Source of the DNA: Zygnema cylindricum | Taxonomy: Eukaryota; Streptophyta; Zygnematophyceae; Zygnematales; Zygnemataceae | DNA length: 64,000 bases | Direction: 5' to 3' | Assembly (NCBI GenBank): GCA_037447655.1 | Contig: JBBHKE010002380.1 | Location: 65,914-129,913, forward strand | Part shown: positions 20,371 through 31,443 of the stretch, piece after piece | Layout: each line of letters begins with the position of its first letter | Numbering within the stretch: the stretch's first letter is position 1 | Notes under the pieces: generated by a model | The model's database searches: none | What the model was told of the DNA's origin: nothing | The model's input: only the letters and a program-made list of their open reading frames with translations | Made by a program: the position numbers and the translations under genes

Positions 20371-21093
20371 CAACGCTGTTCAACACACTCCTGCCCTATT
20401 ACCACATTTTTGACTCCTTTCTGAGAGCATGTCTGCACAAAACCACGCAATTCCATTCCTCACAATTTCTTATGTTTCCACACCTGCCACAAAAAGACCA
20501 ATTTCAAGAGCTTTACATTGTTAGAGGGTTGTGTAAGTGGCATGACCACCTATATCTAGCACACTTTGGATCGCAAAAGGTGCCACTACCATTTAACGAA
20601 CACCTTAATAACAAGTAAGTTCAGAGTGACACAACCAAATTATATATGGTGTGACTAATATAAAATACCAATTAGGGGGGAATTCAACCATCAAATTGAA
20701 ATCAGGCAAACATTGAAGCCGACCATCTTTGTCTTTCACACCAAATGGTAAGGTAAGAAACAATCAAAATCAATATAAAGATTAAAAAAAAATGGATTAG
20801 TAAAATTGAATAAAAATAATCAGATGTTGGAATTGAAGTTAAAATTGTAAATGAAATGTCACTTGAAAAATGAAAAATGTAACAAAGGGTAATATTTGTA
20901 AAAACAAATAACCTACTAAAGTTAATCATGTAATTTGGAAATCAACCTTCAAATAGTATTTTGAAATTACAGTTAAATTTTATTTCACTTTTGAAAGTGA
21001 AGATGCAACTAAATATCCAAAGGTAAAATTGGTGAATTGAAAAAAAAATGGGGACTAAAACAAAACATTAAAGGGTGGGCATTGTTTTCCAGG
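20371..21093. other. AT-rich 5' flank of the Harbinger transposase
   Basis: No gene recognised. It probably contains the 5' end of the PIF/Harbinger element, but I could not find a terminal inverted repeat matching anything beyond 24240. Confidence 0.4.
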
Positions 21094-22660
21094 ATGACAC
21101 CAGAACAAAAAAAAAGATACGTGTCATTGATGATTCAAAATGTAACAGTCGCATTGATGACGATCTTGCAAATGATTTTGAGAACCTTGTTGCCTCTTTT
21201 ATTTTACAACCATCACGGCCACCAATTGGTTCAAACCACTATTGCTAAGGTTATGCCTCGAATTTTAGCAAACTGCATCTATCAAAATACCAATTTCCAA
21301 GGTGATTTTAATGAAGACTACTATATCAGACAAAGGAGTATACATTGGGTGGACAAAGACTTACCACGCTACAACGACAAACAATTTCGACAATTGTTTC
21401 GACTAAAAAAAGACACGGTCCAATTTTTGGTAAACGAATTAAAAGATGAGTTGGAAACCAAACCCCCTCCAGGACTTCGTAATATTCCCAATAGGAAATT
21501 AAGCGTGGAAAAACAAGTTCTAATAGCATTGATGCGTCTGGGACATCAAGGCGGGATCACACGTACTTCTGTGGAATTTGGTGTTGGACACTCAACTCAG
21601 CGAGGATAACTCTTAAAGTTATGGAGGCGATTGTCAAAAGGCTTGGGCATTGGGTAAGATGGCCCACAACAGAAGAAATTGACGACACCAAATTATTTTC
21701 AAGGAAGAAAATGGGTTGCCGAATTGTGTAGGGGCTATAGATTGTACACATATAGAGATTACACTCGGAGATGAAATGTCACCAATCGATTATTATGATG
21801 CCAAACATAATTATTCTACGGTAGTTCAAGCGGTCGTGGACCATAGAATGAGATTTATCGACCTTAATTTAGGCTCTCCTGGGTCAATGCATGACTCTAG
21901 AATTTTTAGGAGGTCCGAGTTGGGGCAAAACTTTCAAAGACGTATGGAAGCAAGTGGAGATATTTTCCAATGGGAAAGTAAAAATGTGAAACCTTACCTA
22001 GCAGGAGATGCCGGTTATGCCCTCCATCCGAACTTAATTGTTCCGTACCCTGGTTCGAAACTCAATGCGTCTCAAGCAAAAGTCAACTTCCAACATTCGT
22101 CGTTGAGGATGGTGGTAGAAAGAGCGCTTGGAAAACTCAAGGCGCAATGGAGGTTACTCCTCAAAATATACAATCCAAAACTTGAATCTATGATTACTTT
22201 TATTGTTGCAGCATGTATTCTTCACAACATCTCTATTGCAAGGAATGAAACCGACATTGATTGGGAGAAAGAATTTAAAGACGAGCAAAGAAAAAATGCA
22301 AGCGGCATTGGAGAAAGATCCACACGTATGACAGAAGCTGAAAAACGACGAGCACAACAATGTGGGGATGTCGAAAGACGGTTGGGTGGTTCACAAATGA
22401 ACAAAATTCGAGGGTCTCAAATACGGGACATTTTATGTGATTATGTGATGAGGGGAAACGCGAGTGACAATGAAGATACTGATGTTTACGTTTCACATGC
22501 GGAAGGAGTGGACGACATAGATATGCTTGTTGAACAATCTTACGATGATGAATTTCACATGCGGAAGGAGTGGACGACATAGATATGCTTGTTGAACAAT
22601 CTTACGATGATGAAAGTGACGATGACAGTATAGATGAGATGGATTGCGATGACTGGTAGA
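21094..22660 (+). pseudogene. PIF/Harbinger (HARBI1-type) DDE transposase with frameshifts
   Basis: The first in-frame ATG is at 21094 (MTPEQKKRYVSL). The N-terminal part has the helix-rich region typical of these transposases (KQVLIALMRLGHQGG and SVEFGVGHST). The catalytic part (from 21716) keeps all three acidic residues in family context: GAIDCTHIEI, GSMHDSRIF and VVERALGKLKAQWR. Between them, at about 21600-21715, the frame changes twice in a way that suggests small indels. The C-terminus is displaced by a 62-bp tandem duplication, after which the DDDSIDEMDCDDW ending continues in another frame. The enzyme would cut and paste the element at a 3-bp TWA-type target, with help from a Myb-like partner. 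This copy is broken although its active site is preserved. Confidence 0.85.
22491..22614 (+). repeat. 62-bp tandem duplication in the transposase C-terminus
   Basis: TTTCACATGCGGAAGGAGTG to GATGATGAA at 22491-22552 is repeated without visible difference at 22553-22614. 62 is not a multiple of three, so the duplication shifts the frame. Perfect identity implies a recent event. Confidence 0.9.
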
Positions 22661-23383
22661 GTGTTCGTTATTTTAGGTGATGTAAAAGTAGTTGTTTTAT
22701 CACTTTATGGTATGAGTTCTAAATATTGACGATTCTTTCTTAGTTAAGGATTCCATTTCAAAGTTCGCCATGATTGTATATCTATGGAGAAATCTATTTT
22801 ATTCCATTCCATTCCTTTTTTTTCATTCCCCCCCCCCCCCTCCTCCCCCCCCCTCCCTCCCTCCCTCCCTCCCTCCCTCCTTCATTCCTCCATTTCCGTT
22901 TTATTCATTTTTTTGTTTTCCATTATTTTCATTTGTCTTTGAAATTTTTCACCCTCTCCCTTTCCCTCCCCATACCTCTCTTGGCACCCCAAAATGGCAA
23001 AAATGATGCGAATTTTTTCGCAGCACTTACATAAACATTAATCATTTTTTCTTCAAACTAACAACAAACATATTATGCAAAAGATATCATACAAAAAGGA
23101 ACAAACATAAAATTTGAAAACTAAATCGCTTATGTGAAAAACAACACAATAAATAAACTTGTTTTTTTAATGGTTTAATGTTGTAACCATCAACATATCA
23201 AGACCTTCAAACGGGTCAATTCTATGCTTGACATCAAAATAGACAAACTAAAAGTGTTGGAAGTCACATAGGCGAACCCTTGAAATCTTGTTTTTTCATG
23301 ACGAGTTCAACCAAATATTGTACACAACCAAATGAATACTAACCATTCTTTCCTTTTCAAAAAAGTTACCAAAACACAACTCA
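22661..23383. other. Spacer between the two convergent Harbinger genes, with C/T microsatellite
   Basis: It holds a poly-C and (CCCT)n tract at about 22830-22880 followed by T-rich sequence. It lies between the 3' ends of the transposase and the Myb-like gene, the usual interior of a PIF/Harbinger element. No further gene seen. Confidence 0.6.
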
Positions 23384-24232
23384 CTAGAATTTACTATTGA
23401 ATATTTTGTCAGTATTTCTATCCAATGCCGACACCATTTTGTCGACGACTTTATCAAGAACATTTTCAAGCCGGTCTAATTGCTTGTTGGATAGTTTTTC
23501 TTGTCGATCAAAATGCTCATTGCTTACTTTTCCCATACTTGTTTCCAACATGTCACCCAATTCTTTCGACATATGTGTGGAGTTCTCTTGCTTAACCTTG
23601 CGTACGTCTCGTTTTCTTTTCGTTGATGTTGTGAACTTATCTTCATGCACAGGCGAATGAAATCCAGCACCTTTCTCTTCACTTGCTCCTTTCTTTTCAC
23701 CCCCTTCATCTTTTCCCTCTTTCTTTCTGTTCTCCTCACTTACACCGTTTGAACATCCATTCTCGTCCTTATAATCGCCACTCGCATTTGGTTTTTGTAC
23801 ATTACTTTTTTGGCTCATTGGATTACCTTCCAACATCACCGTATCTTCTTCTTTTTCCAGAGTGTTGTCCGTCTTCGGTGGATTGTCCCCAGTGTTCCAT
23901 GTGACTTTTGGTTGCACCGACTCCCTCTTAGAAAGCCAAAAATCGATCTTTTCGAATAAATCCTTCGAAAAGAAGGGAGGCAAACCCATGCTAGTTCTAT
24001 CTCTTCTTTGCATGGTAAAATAAATGGCTATGCCACTTTTAGAACCATGGTCCCTAATTCTTTTAAAGTCATTTGTTAAATTATTCCATTTCTTTTTACA
24101 CTCATTCCATTCTCGGTTAACCCCTTTCCCCTTCATTACTCTAGAAATTTCCCCCCATTTTTCAACATTACTCCCAAATTTCGTTTTTGCACTCGCTCGG
24201 TTGATGTAGGAATTCTTCTTGTTTTGCTTCAT
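23384..24232 (-). CDS. Myb/SANT-like partner protein of the PIF/Harbinger element
   Basis: 282 residues from the ATG at 24232. The N-terminus has a trihelix/Myb-like region (FGSNVEKWGEISRVMKGKGV, then WNECKKKWNNLTNDFKRIRD), the DNA-binding fold of the second protein in PIF/Harbinger elements, which brings the transposase to the ends. The middle is acidic and Lys-rich (about residues 125-215). The C-terminus repeats DRQEKLSNKQLDRLENVLDK-type heptads, a probable coiled coil. In another frame just upstream, WELYEMEALNEAK looks like the missing first helix, so the present start probably follows a frameshift and the protein is N-terminally truncated. Convergent to the transposase. Confidence 0.7.
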   Translation of the reverse strand: MKQNKKNSYINRASAKTKFGSNVEKWGEISRVMKGKGVNREWNECKKKWNNLTNDFKRIRDHGSKSGIAIYFTMQRRDRTSMGLPPFFSKDLFEKIDFWLSKRESVQPKVTWNTGDNPPKTDNTLEKEEDTVMLEGNPMSQKSNVQKPNASGDYKDENGCSNGVSEENRKKEGKDEGGEKKGASEEKGAGFHSPVHEDKFTTSTKRKRDVRKVKQENSTHMSKELGDMLETSMGKVSNEHFDRQEKLSNKQLDRLENVLDKVVDKMVSALDRNTDKIFNSKF

Positions 24233-24992
24233 TTAATGCCTCCATCTCGTACAACTCCCACCTGACGTTTTTTGCCTTAGGCGTACGATTTTCTTTCCCT
24301 AGAGTTCTCGTGTCAAAAAAGTCAACTATAGGTGGTCAAAATGAGTGTTTCTAATTTGAGTAACAACTGATTATTTAACAGTTTTAAGTTTTAGAAGGTT
24401 ATTAAGTTTTATAAGGTTATTAATTTTTATTAAGTTTATTAAGTTTTAAAGAGAACGACATCACATTCAACGATCATTTTTCGAGAGAATTATTTTAAGA
24501 TCAATGGTTAAACACCAACTTTAAAACATGACTATTTAAAAAAATACTTTAAGGTCCTATGTAGATTATTATTTACTGATTACTTAACTATTATTATTTT
24601 ACTGCCTTTCGTAAATCGATGACAAATAAAATAAAAAATGAAACAGCAAAGGGTCTAAATTCCTTAGTCAACAGTCAAAAATCAGCCTAGTAGTCAACAG
24701 TCAAAAGTTTACCTTGCATTGCACAACAAGTCAACCATGTGCAACCACCATGTGCAGTAGAAAGTCAACAGTATTATGCAATTTGTATTTTATGTTTTAA
24801 TCTAGTTATTTACTTTAGTTTATATTGTTTGGACAAGGGAGGTGGAATGGAGATTAAAAGCGTGTGGAAATTGCCAAAAAGGCAACCGTACAGGAAAGGA
24901 TTTTTTTTTTTAAACATGAAAAATGGCAGCAAAAACAACACTTTTTTAGCCATGGTTAGCAGCCATGGACAACGGGTTGAAAAGGTGAATGT
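24233..24992. other. AT-rich flank with repeated AGTCAACAG motifs
   Basis: No gene. 24675-24775 carries several AGTCAACAG/AGTCAACC units, whose complement contains the W-box core TTGAC. The right end of the Harbinger element should lie here but no terminal repeat is recognised. Confidence 0.45.
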
Positions 24993-26041
24993 TGAAACTC
25001 TGAGACCTCCATAAGTCCTCAGAGTGGACAGCTTCCAAGAAGCCTCTAGGATAATCCTGACCCCTTTGTGTTTAAGCAAAAATAACTGCCACCCTGGCAG
25101 ACAAAAACTATGACCAACTTCACCTCTGTGAAGGCAAGACTCCCTTGAGTCGATAGCAAAAAGAATCTCTGAATTTGCTCCCCTGAGCAGTAAGTTATGG
25201 AGGGTCAAAGTTGACCTTTTGTATAGAAGCTCTCTGGGAGAGGGGGTCCTATCTTCTAATTTTTCTAAGTCCTATCTCTCTCACAGACTCTATTTACTGA
25301 TGTACGGAACCAATCAAAATTGAGTTCCGTACGCAAAAGTACAGCTGCCGGTGTACTTTATGTACGGACATTGTACGACATGGCCAAAATGTCGACACAT
25401 GTCAAATCCGGATTCGGTGCCATAATCTCCGGAGATTCCACAATCCAACGGAATTTCGCCACGCGTCATCCGATGTGGCGATGGCCACAAACCGCCGAAA
25501 TCTTCCTCCGCGATCTCGGCGCTAATCCCGGCCGTCCGATTAAATTCGGCTTTAATCGTAGCCGTAATAAATACATGCGCGGTATTTGTTTCATTTACGA
25601 AACAAATGCGCGATACTGATTTTTGTCCGTATCGTAAGTCGTACATTATATATTACTGGATCTATGTATCCCGTAATTCATTTCAGTTAAATGGTTTATC
25701 GCACGTATACATATTTAAATAAATATCAAACTATATGCTATGTAACACTACCGCTAGACTTAACGGCTAAGGCTACCGGCTATATCCTATATGCCGTCCG
25801 GAAGGTACAAGGATCAAATCCTGCCGCCGGCACATACCTATTAATTAAATAAATAAACCCTAATATAAGATTCCCGTAAACCTCAGGATAGCCAAGGTAG
25901 CCATGGCTCTAGCTTCCTCTCCAATTTCTCAGTGACTGCGACAAGTTTGAGAGTTGGAGAGAGAAGTTAGAGATAGACTGCCTCGACTTCTATATTTCTT
26001 TTCAGACCTAGAAAATACTAATATAACCATTAGTTTCTACA
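24993..26041 (-). repeat. 3' LTR of element A
   Basis: 1049 bp, bounded by TGAAACTCTGAG at the left and GTTTCTACA at the right (plus-strand view). It contains many GTAC motifs and the palindrome GGTCAAAGTTGACC at 25203-25216. It is closer to the LTRs of element B than is the other LTR of A. Confidence 0.92.
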
Positions 26042-26054
26042 CTCCCCTTATTTT

Positions 26055-28010
26055 CTAGTCAATCTTTAATTTCATACCACACTTCTCCCTGCAAAAAATT
26101 AACTTAGGGGAAGGCACAGGTTTGGTCATCATATCTGCTACCATCTCACTATCTGGTCTGTACTCTAAACTGATTATTTTGTTTTCTACTTTCTCTCTAA
26201 CAAAGCTGAGTCTGATGTCCATGTGTTTGGCTTTAAAATGGTGTTTAGGATTGGCAGAAATAGCGATTGCTGCCTGATTATCACAAAATATTTTTTGCAC
26301 ACCACTCTTAAGGTGACCAAGCTCACCAAGCAAAGACTTGACCCACATCAATTCTTTTACAGCAGAGCAAGAGGCCATATACTCAGCCTCCATGGTGGAC
26401 TGAGCAATAACCTTTTGCTGTTTGCTACTCCAACAGCAAGCCCCATCACCCACATATAATACATATCCAGAAGTACATCTCCTCAGCGGAGCATCACCAT
26501 AACTGGCATCACTCCAAGTAGTGATGTCAGTATTCTCCCCACCTAAATGCAACCATAGATCTCTAGTTCCTACCAAGTATCTAAGGACCTTCTTAGCTGC
26601 CTCCCAATCCTTCTTAGTGGGAGCATTTAGACTTCTACTCAGCACTCCTACAGCTGCAGCTAAATCCGGCCGGGTACAATTCATAAAATAGATTAGACTT
26701 CCCACTACTTGCCTGTAAGGAATATTGTGCATGAACTTCTGCTCTTCAGGAGATAATTCCTCGTCTAAGACTATGACTCCTTCTTCCTCACTCCCCTCTC
26801 TTCCCTTCTTCAACTCCATTGGAGTTGTATAACTATTAGCTTTATCCATTTGAAATTTTTCAAGCATGTTCCCTATTGCTTTCTTTTGAGTCAATCTTAT
26901 AATTTTCCTTTTTCGGTCTCTCTCTACTTGAATTCCCAAAATATATTTTGCTTCCCCCATATCCTTCATTTCAAATCTCCCCTTAAGATCGGTTTTCAGT
27001 TTATTAAAATTTTCCATTGATTTACTTAAAACAAGCAAATCATCAACATAAATTGCAATAAATATAAAACCTTCCTCATCTTCGAAAACATAGATTGAGT
27101 GATCTGAGCTGATCCGAATATATCCTAGACCGGTAAGAAACTCATCAAGCTTCTTATTCCACTGTCGAGGCGCCTGTTTCAAACCATAAAGAGATTTAAT
27201 CAGCCGGCATACCTTACTCTCCTCTCCTTCTTCCACAAACCCTTCGGGTTGTCGCATGAAGATCTCCTCTTCCAATTCTCCATGCAAAAAGGTTGTTTTG
27301 ATGTCCATCTGGTGCACTTCCATGTCTTCCGCTGCTGCTAGGCTGAGAAGTATGCGGACGGAGGGAAATCTGACCACCGGGGCAAAGGTTTCCTCGTAGT
27401 CAATTCCCTCCTTTTGTGTAAATCCCTTTGCCACTAGTCGGGCCTTGTAGCGCTCGATTGTGTAATCTGGGTTCAATTTTAATTTGAAAACCCACTTACA
27501 ACCGATTGGTTTTCGGTTAGGTGGACAATCCACCTGCTCCCAAGCATCGGCTGCCATAATTGAGGCCATCTCCTCATTGATGGCTATCTTCCACCGATTT
27601 TTTTCTGGACAAGTCATCGCCTCTCCATAAGTTTGAGGTTCATCTTGATGAGATAGTTTAGTTACCTTGTTATTAATCTGTTTTTCTTGCAGTCTTTTGC
27701 TACTTCTCCTTCCCCCCTTCAAATCAGAGGCCGAAATAGATGGTTCTCGTGGATTCTTTCCAACAAACTCGGCTTCTCCCCTATCCTTTGATTCTGAATC
27801 AATTTCCACCACGTCTTCCGCTTCGGGTAGAGTTGTCACTGGAGTTTCCACAGCCAAGTCCTTTTCAGTCTGATTTGTACCTGCAAGAATGTCATCTTCT
27901 CTAAAACCTGGATAGTTAGGAAGCCCAATGTCATCGGAATTTTCTGACTCAAATCTGATTTTTAATGACTTTGCATATTTGAAGGGATCCACAGACTTTC
28001 TTTCATCCAT
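26055..28010 (-). CDS. Element A: reverse transcriptase and RNase H, intact frame
   Basis: A 651-residue open frame forms the C-terminal part of the copia polyprotein. It is preceded by an in-frame TGA near 28067, so it is not a separate gene. Residues 1-135 are the integrase-RT linker. RT follows from about 140 with KWVFKLKLN, MDIKTTFLHGELEEEIF (first catalytic Asp about 236), SLYGLKQAPRQW and YVDD at about 321-324. RNase H has TWSDASYGD, STMEAEYMA and FCDNQAAIAI, and the frame ends shortly before the polypurine tract. All catalytic residues that I can place are present. The enzyme copies element RNA into cDNA in virus-like particles. Confidence 0.92.
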   Translation of the reverse strand: MDERKSVDPFKYAKSLKIRFESENSDDIGLPNYPGFREDDILAGTNQTEKDLAVETPVTTLPEAEDVVEIDSESKDRGEAEFVGKNPREPSISASDLKGGRRSSKRLQEKQINNKVTKLSHQDEPQTYGEAMTCPEKNRWKIAINEEMASIMAADAWEQVDCPPNRKPIGCKWVFKLKLNPDYTIERYKARLVAKGFTQKEGIDYEETFAPVVRFPSVRILLSLAAAEDMEVHQMDIKTTFLHGELEEEIFMRQPEGFVEEGEESKVCRLIKSLYGLKQAPRQWNKKLDEFLTGLGYIRISSDHSIYVFEDEEGFIFIAIYVDDLLVLSKSMENFNKLKTDLKGRFEMKDMGEAKYILGIQVERDRKRKIIRLTQKKAIGNMLEKFQMDKANSYTTPMELKKGREGSEEEGVIVLDEELSPEEQKFMHNIPYRQVVGSLIYFMNCTRPDLAAAVGVLSRSLNAPTKKDWEAAKKVLRYLVGTRDLWLHLGGENTDITTWSDASYGDAPLRRCTSGYVLYVGDGACCWSSKQQKVIAQSTMEAEYMASCSAVKELMWVKSLLGELGHLKSGVQKIFCDNQAAIAISANPKHHFKAKHMDIRLSFVREKVENKIISLEYRPDSEMVADMMTKPVPSPKLIFCREKCGMKLKID

Positions 28011-28067
28011 AACTACTAGATGTTTTACAAAGATTATATCTTCCGTTTTTAGATCATAAACTCTATA

Positions 28068-29352
28068 TCATTTAACATCCTCATCATATCCTAATAAGTA
28101 TCCCGATTTTCGTTTAGGATCTAGCTTACAATTAGAATGATCTGTATCTAGACTAAATACTTGACTGTCAAAAACCTTTAAGTGAGATATGTCTGGTTTC
28201 CGGCTTGTCCATCTCTCATAAGGTGTTTGATCTTTTATAGCTGAAGTAAGAACTCTATTTTTGAGGTAATTAGCATAGTTCATTGCTTCTGCCCAAAACC
28301 TTTTTCCTATCTTCTTATCTGACAACATACTTCTAGCACTATCACTTAGTGTTCTATTTAACCTTTCAGCTACCCCATTCTGTTCCGGGTTTTTGTGGAA
28401 CTGTCTTTTGGTGTTGGACCCCATCTTCCCTCAGAAAATCCTCAAACTGGTTAGAAGTATACTCTCCACCATTGTCACTCCTTATTCTCTTGATTGGAGT
28501 TTCATGGAGTTTTTGGCTCCATGCTTTATATTGTCTAAAACAATCCTGAGCGTCGGACTTGTTTTTCAAAAAATACACTCGGGAATACCGAGACCAATCA
28601 TCAGTGATAGTCATCATAAATCTCTTCCCCCCCCGGTGAGGGTACTCTAGCCGGTCCCCAAATATCTGTGTGTACTTGATCTAGAATTTATTCTCCTTTA
28701 TAGGTGGCTGTTTTAGAAAAGGGTAATCAGAGTGTTTTACCTTGAGCACACCCACTCTTATCACTTATATTATCACTCTCACTAAACTTAATCCCTTCCA
28801 CCACTCCCATCTTTTTCATCTCTCTTAACTTGTCTAGATTCACATGCCCAAGCCTCTTATGCCACATCATAATATCATGAACACCAACATAATAAAGTTT
28901 TTTCGTTTCATTACTTAAGATCAGCCTAAACATCCCATGGTTACCTTTCTCAGCAATGAAATAGACATCCTCCTCAAAACTAGCAGTAAAGACTCCTTCC
29001 CTAGTGCTAGTAAAAAACCCTTATCATCTAATACTGATGTAGAGATAAGGTTTTTGTTCAGCTCCGGAATAAACAATACATCGGAGAATGTTAATATGGA
29101 TGTCTTTCCTTCTACTAACACTTTCAGATCTACCGATCCTACAAGAGTAGTGGTGACTATCCTCCCATCCCCGTACTCTATCTCTACGGTGGGAATCTTT
29201 CTTATCTTAGTGAACAGGTGTCTATCCTTACACATGTGCATGGAGGCACCTGAATCTACAATCCAGCCTGCTTCACTTTTCAATCCACCGTAAACACATT
29301 TCTGCCTTCGTGGAATTTTGACCTCGTTTTTCGCCTCCAACTCCTCATCCAA
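28068..29352 (-). pseudogene. Element A: protease and integrase region, interrupted
   Basis: Protease at 29352-28921 has WIVDSGASMHMC, the DSGA active site. The GAG-pre-integrase zinc region at 28933-28727 has WHKRLGHVNL and SGCAQGK, but one expected Cys reads Lys (DKSGC). The integrase core (28617-28068) shows TITDDWS, RSDNGGEYTS and NGVAERLNRTLS in two overlapping frames, so the DDE residues remain but a small indel separates them near 28400. It would process the polyprotein and insert cDNA; this copy needs help in trans. Confidence 0.85.
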
Positions 29353-29481
29353 AAGGCGCTCATCGTCCTCGTCCTCGGATTCCGCCTCAAGTACCTGTGT
29401 GACAAGGGCCTTTTTCTTTCCTCTCGGGGTACCACCGGTCTGCCCTTTTTTTTTACCGAAGCTCGGTTAGCTTAGTGCACT

Positions 29482-30392
29482 CTGCCATATAGTGCCTTGG
29501 TTTCTTACAAAAATGACATAAACCTTTGGGAGCCCTTTGTTCGAACTCGTCGGCCTGTTTTTTCTGCTCCCTACCCCCATAGTTTCTGACCGGTTTTCGG
29601 GAATCTCTGTTCCTCTAATCAGTTGCTATTGCCAAGGCTTGGCCACTCTTTCCTCCCCTTCGGATCTCAATTGTATTCTCTTGAACGAGAATCATCCCTA
29701 CCACTGAGTTCCATATCCACCTTGAGTCAGGCAAGTCCTGCACACGGTAAACTATGTTCACGAACTCATCAGGTAACTTCATCAGTAAACAGTTAACCTT
29801 TTCTTTTTCACTAAAATCTTTTCCCGCACTCTCTAGCTCCATGAAGAGTGTAGCAAGCTCATTGCAAAAATCCAACATATTTCCCCCTTTGTATACATAC
29901 TCCTTAACTTTCTGATCAGCCAACTGTTGTTGCTGAATCGTACCACTTCGGTACATCTCTATGAGAGCCATCCAAAGATCGGATGCCCTTTCTACCTGCA
30001 AATGAGGACATGCAAGTCCTTGAGTGAGATGGCGTAGGATGAAGTGCTTTGCCGCCATATTGTTGAAGTCCCAGGTTTCAGTATCATTCTCCTCGTTCCT
30101 CGGAATAGGTGACATGAATGCCGAACCAGTTGCTATTGGTGTGGTCGTCTCCTTCTCCTTTCCTTTGTCCACCACCTCTCCTTCTTTTGTTTCCTCCGTT
30201 GAAGGTGGATCCTCTTTCCTGGTGAATCTGCTTCCTCCAAACCCTGGAGGAATTCCAAGACTTGATGGACGTCCCAACCGTCCACTCACTATCCCCCAAA
30301 ACCTTTTTTCGCATAGAGCTCCTATCATCATACTTTCCCAGTATATGAATCCAGTTCCATTAAAGATTGGTACCTAGAGGGTGGGCCCATAA
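29482..30392 (-). pseudogene. Element A: gag with CCHC knuckle, interrupted
   Basis: The gag-like frame (30331-29615) includes the helical UBN2-type block HFILRHLTQG to LMKLPDEF and stops at TAG where relatives have Trp. The zinc knuckle LCHFCKKPRHYMAEC follows at about 29524-29483, with Arg in place of the usual Gly, then another stop. Near the start, CTCTAGGTACC lacks one G compared with element B, shifting the initial frame. Gag would package the RNA. Confidence 0.8.
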
Positions 30393-30394
30393 CC
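30380..30394 (-). promoter_or_regulatory. Primer binding site of A, half initiator tRNA-Met type
   Basis: The coding strand reads GGTTATGGGCCCACC directly after the LTR. It is complementary to an internal segment around the CAU anticodon of plant initiator tRNA-Met (GGTGGGCCCATAACC from memory), not to a tRNA 3' end. Drosophila copia uses the same kind of half-tRNA primer. Confidence 0.8.
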
Positions 30395-31443
30395 TGAAAC
30401 TCTGAGACCTCCATAAGTCCTCAGAGTGGACAGCTTCCAAGAAGCCTCTAGGATAATCCTGACCCCTTTGTGTTTCAGCAAAAAAAACTACCACCCTGGC
30501 AGACAAAAACTCTGACCACCTGCACCTCTGTGAAGGCAAGACTCCCCTGAGTCAATAGCAAAAATAATCTCTGAATTTGCTCCCCTGAGCAGTAAGTTAT
30601 GGAGGGTCAAAGTTGACCTTTTGTACAGAAGCTCTCTGGGAGAGAGGGTCCTATCTCCTAATTTTTCTAAGTCCTATCTCTCTCACAGACTATATCTACT
30701 GATGTACGGAACTAATCAGAATAAAGTTCCGTACGCAAAAGTACAATTGCCGGTGTACTTTATGTACGAACATTGTACGACATGGCCCAAATGTCGACAC
30801 ATGTCATATTCGGATTCGGTGTCATGATCTCCGGAGATTCCACGATCCAATGTAATTGCGCCACGCGTCATCCGATGTGGCGATGGCCACAAACCGCCGA
30901 AATCGTCTTCCGCGATCTCGACGCTAATTCCGACCGTCCGATTAGAATCTAATTTAATCGTAGCCGTAATAAATACATGCGCGGTATTTGTTTCATTTAC
31001 GAAACAAATGCGCGGTACTGATTTTTGTCCGTACCGTAAGTCGTACATTATATATTACTGGATCTATGTATCCCGTAATTCATTTCAGTTAAATGGTTTA
31101 TCGCACGTATACATATTTAAATAAATATCAAACTATATGCTATGTAACACTACCGCTAGACTTAACGGCTAAGGCTACCGGCTATATCCTATATGCCGTC
31201 CGAAAGGTACAAGGATCAAATCCTGCCACCGGCACATACCTTTTAATTAAATAAATAAACCCTAATATAAAATTCCCGTAAACCTCAGGATAGCCAAGGT
31301 AGCCATGGCTCTAGCTTCCTCTCTAATTTCTCACTGACTGCGACAAGTTTGAGAGTTGGAGAGAGAAGTTAGAGATAGACTGCCTCGACTTCTATATTTC
31401 TTTTCAGACCTAGAAAATACTAATAAATCCATTAGTTTCTACA
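30395..31443 (-). repeat. 5' LTR of element A
   Basis: 1049 bp, directly adjoining the PBS at 30380-30394. It carries the double W-box palindrome at 30605-30618. It starts head-to-head with the 5' LTR of element B, 803 bp away. Confidence 0.92.

Larger units (their letters stand above)
24993..31443 (-). mobile_element. Ty1/copia element A, full length with both LTRs
   Basis: The 3' LTR (24993-26041) and 5' LTR (30395-31443) are each 1049 bp. They start TG and end CA on the coding strand, and are flanked by a perfect 5-bp duplication AATGT (24988-24992 and 31444-31448). The internal order on the minus strand is PBS, gag with CCHC, protease, integrase, RT, RNase H, then a polypurine tract next to the 3' LTR, which is the copia order. 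Gag and the protease/integrase region carry frameshifts and stops, while RT-RNase H is one open frame. The two LTRs differ at more than 25 places in the first 470 bases alone. Confidence 0.95.

Noticed and set aside
22494-22614. CRISPR-like or regulatory direct repeat
   Set aside because: Only two adjacent units without spacers; it is a local tandem duplication in a eukaryotic transposase.
25314-25646. Repeated ~110-codon frame starting MYDLRYG, found at 25314, 30716, 32642 and 38042
   Set aside because: It is the same segment of the A/B LTR in every case. It stays open because the LTRs are near copies; no domain or coding constraint can be shown. Strand-opposite frames of similar length exist over the same bases.
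26223-26459. Plus-strand frames over the element A, B and E RNase H regions
   Set aside because: Antisense shadows of the RNase H coding sequence; the same shadow recurs wherever that sequence is present.
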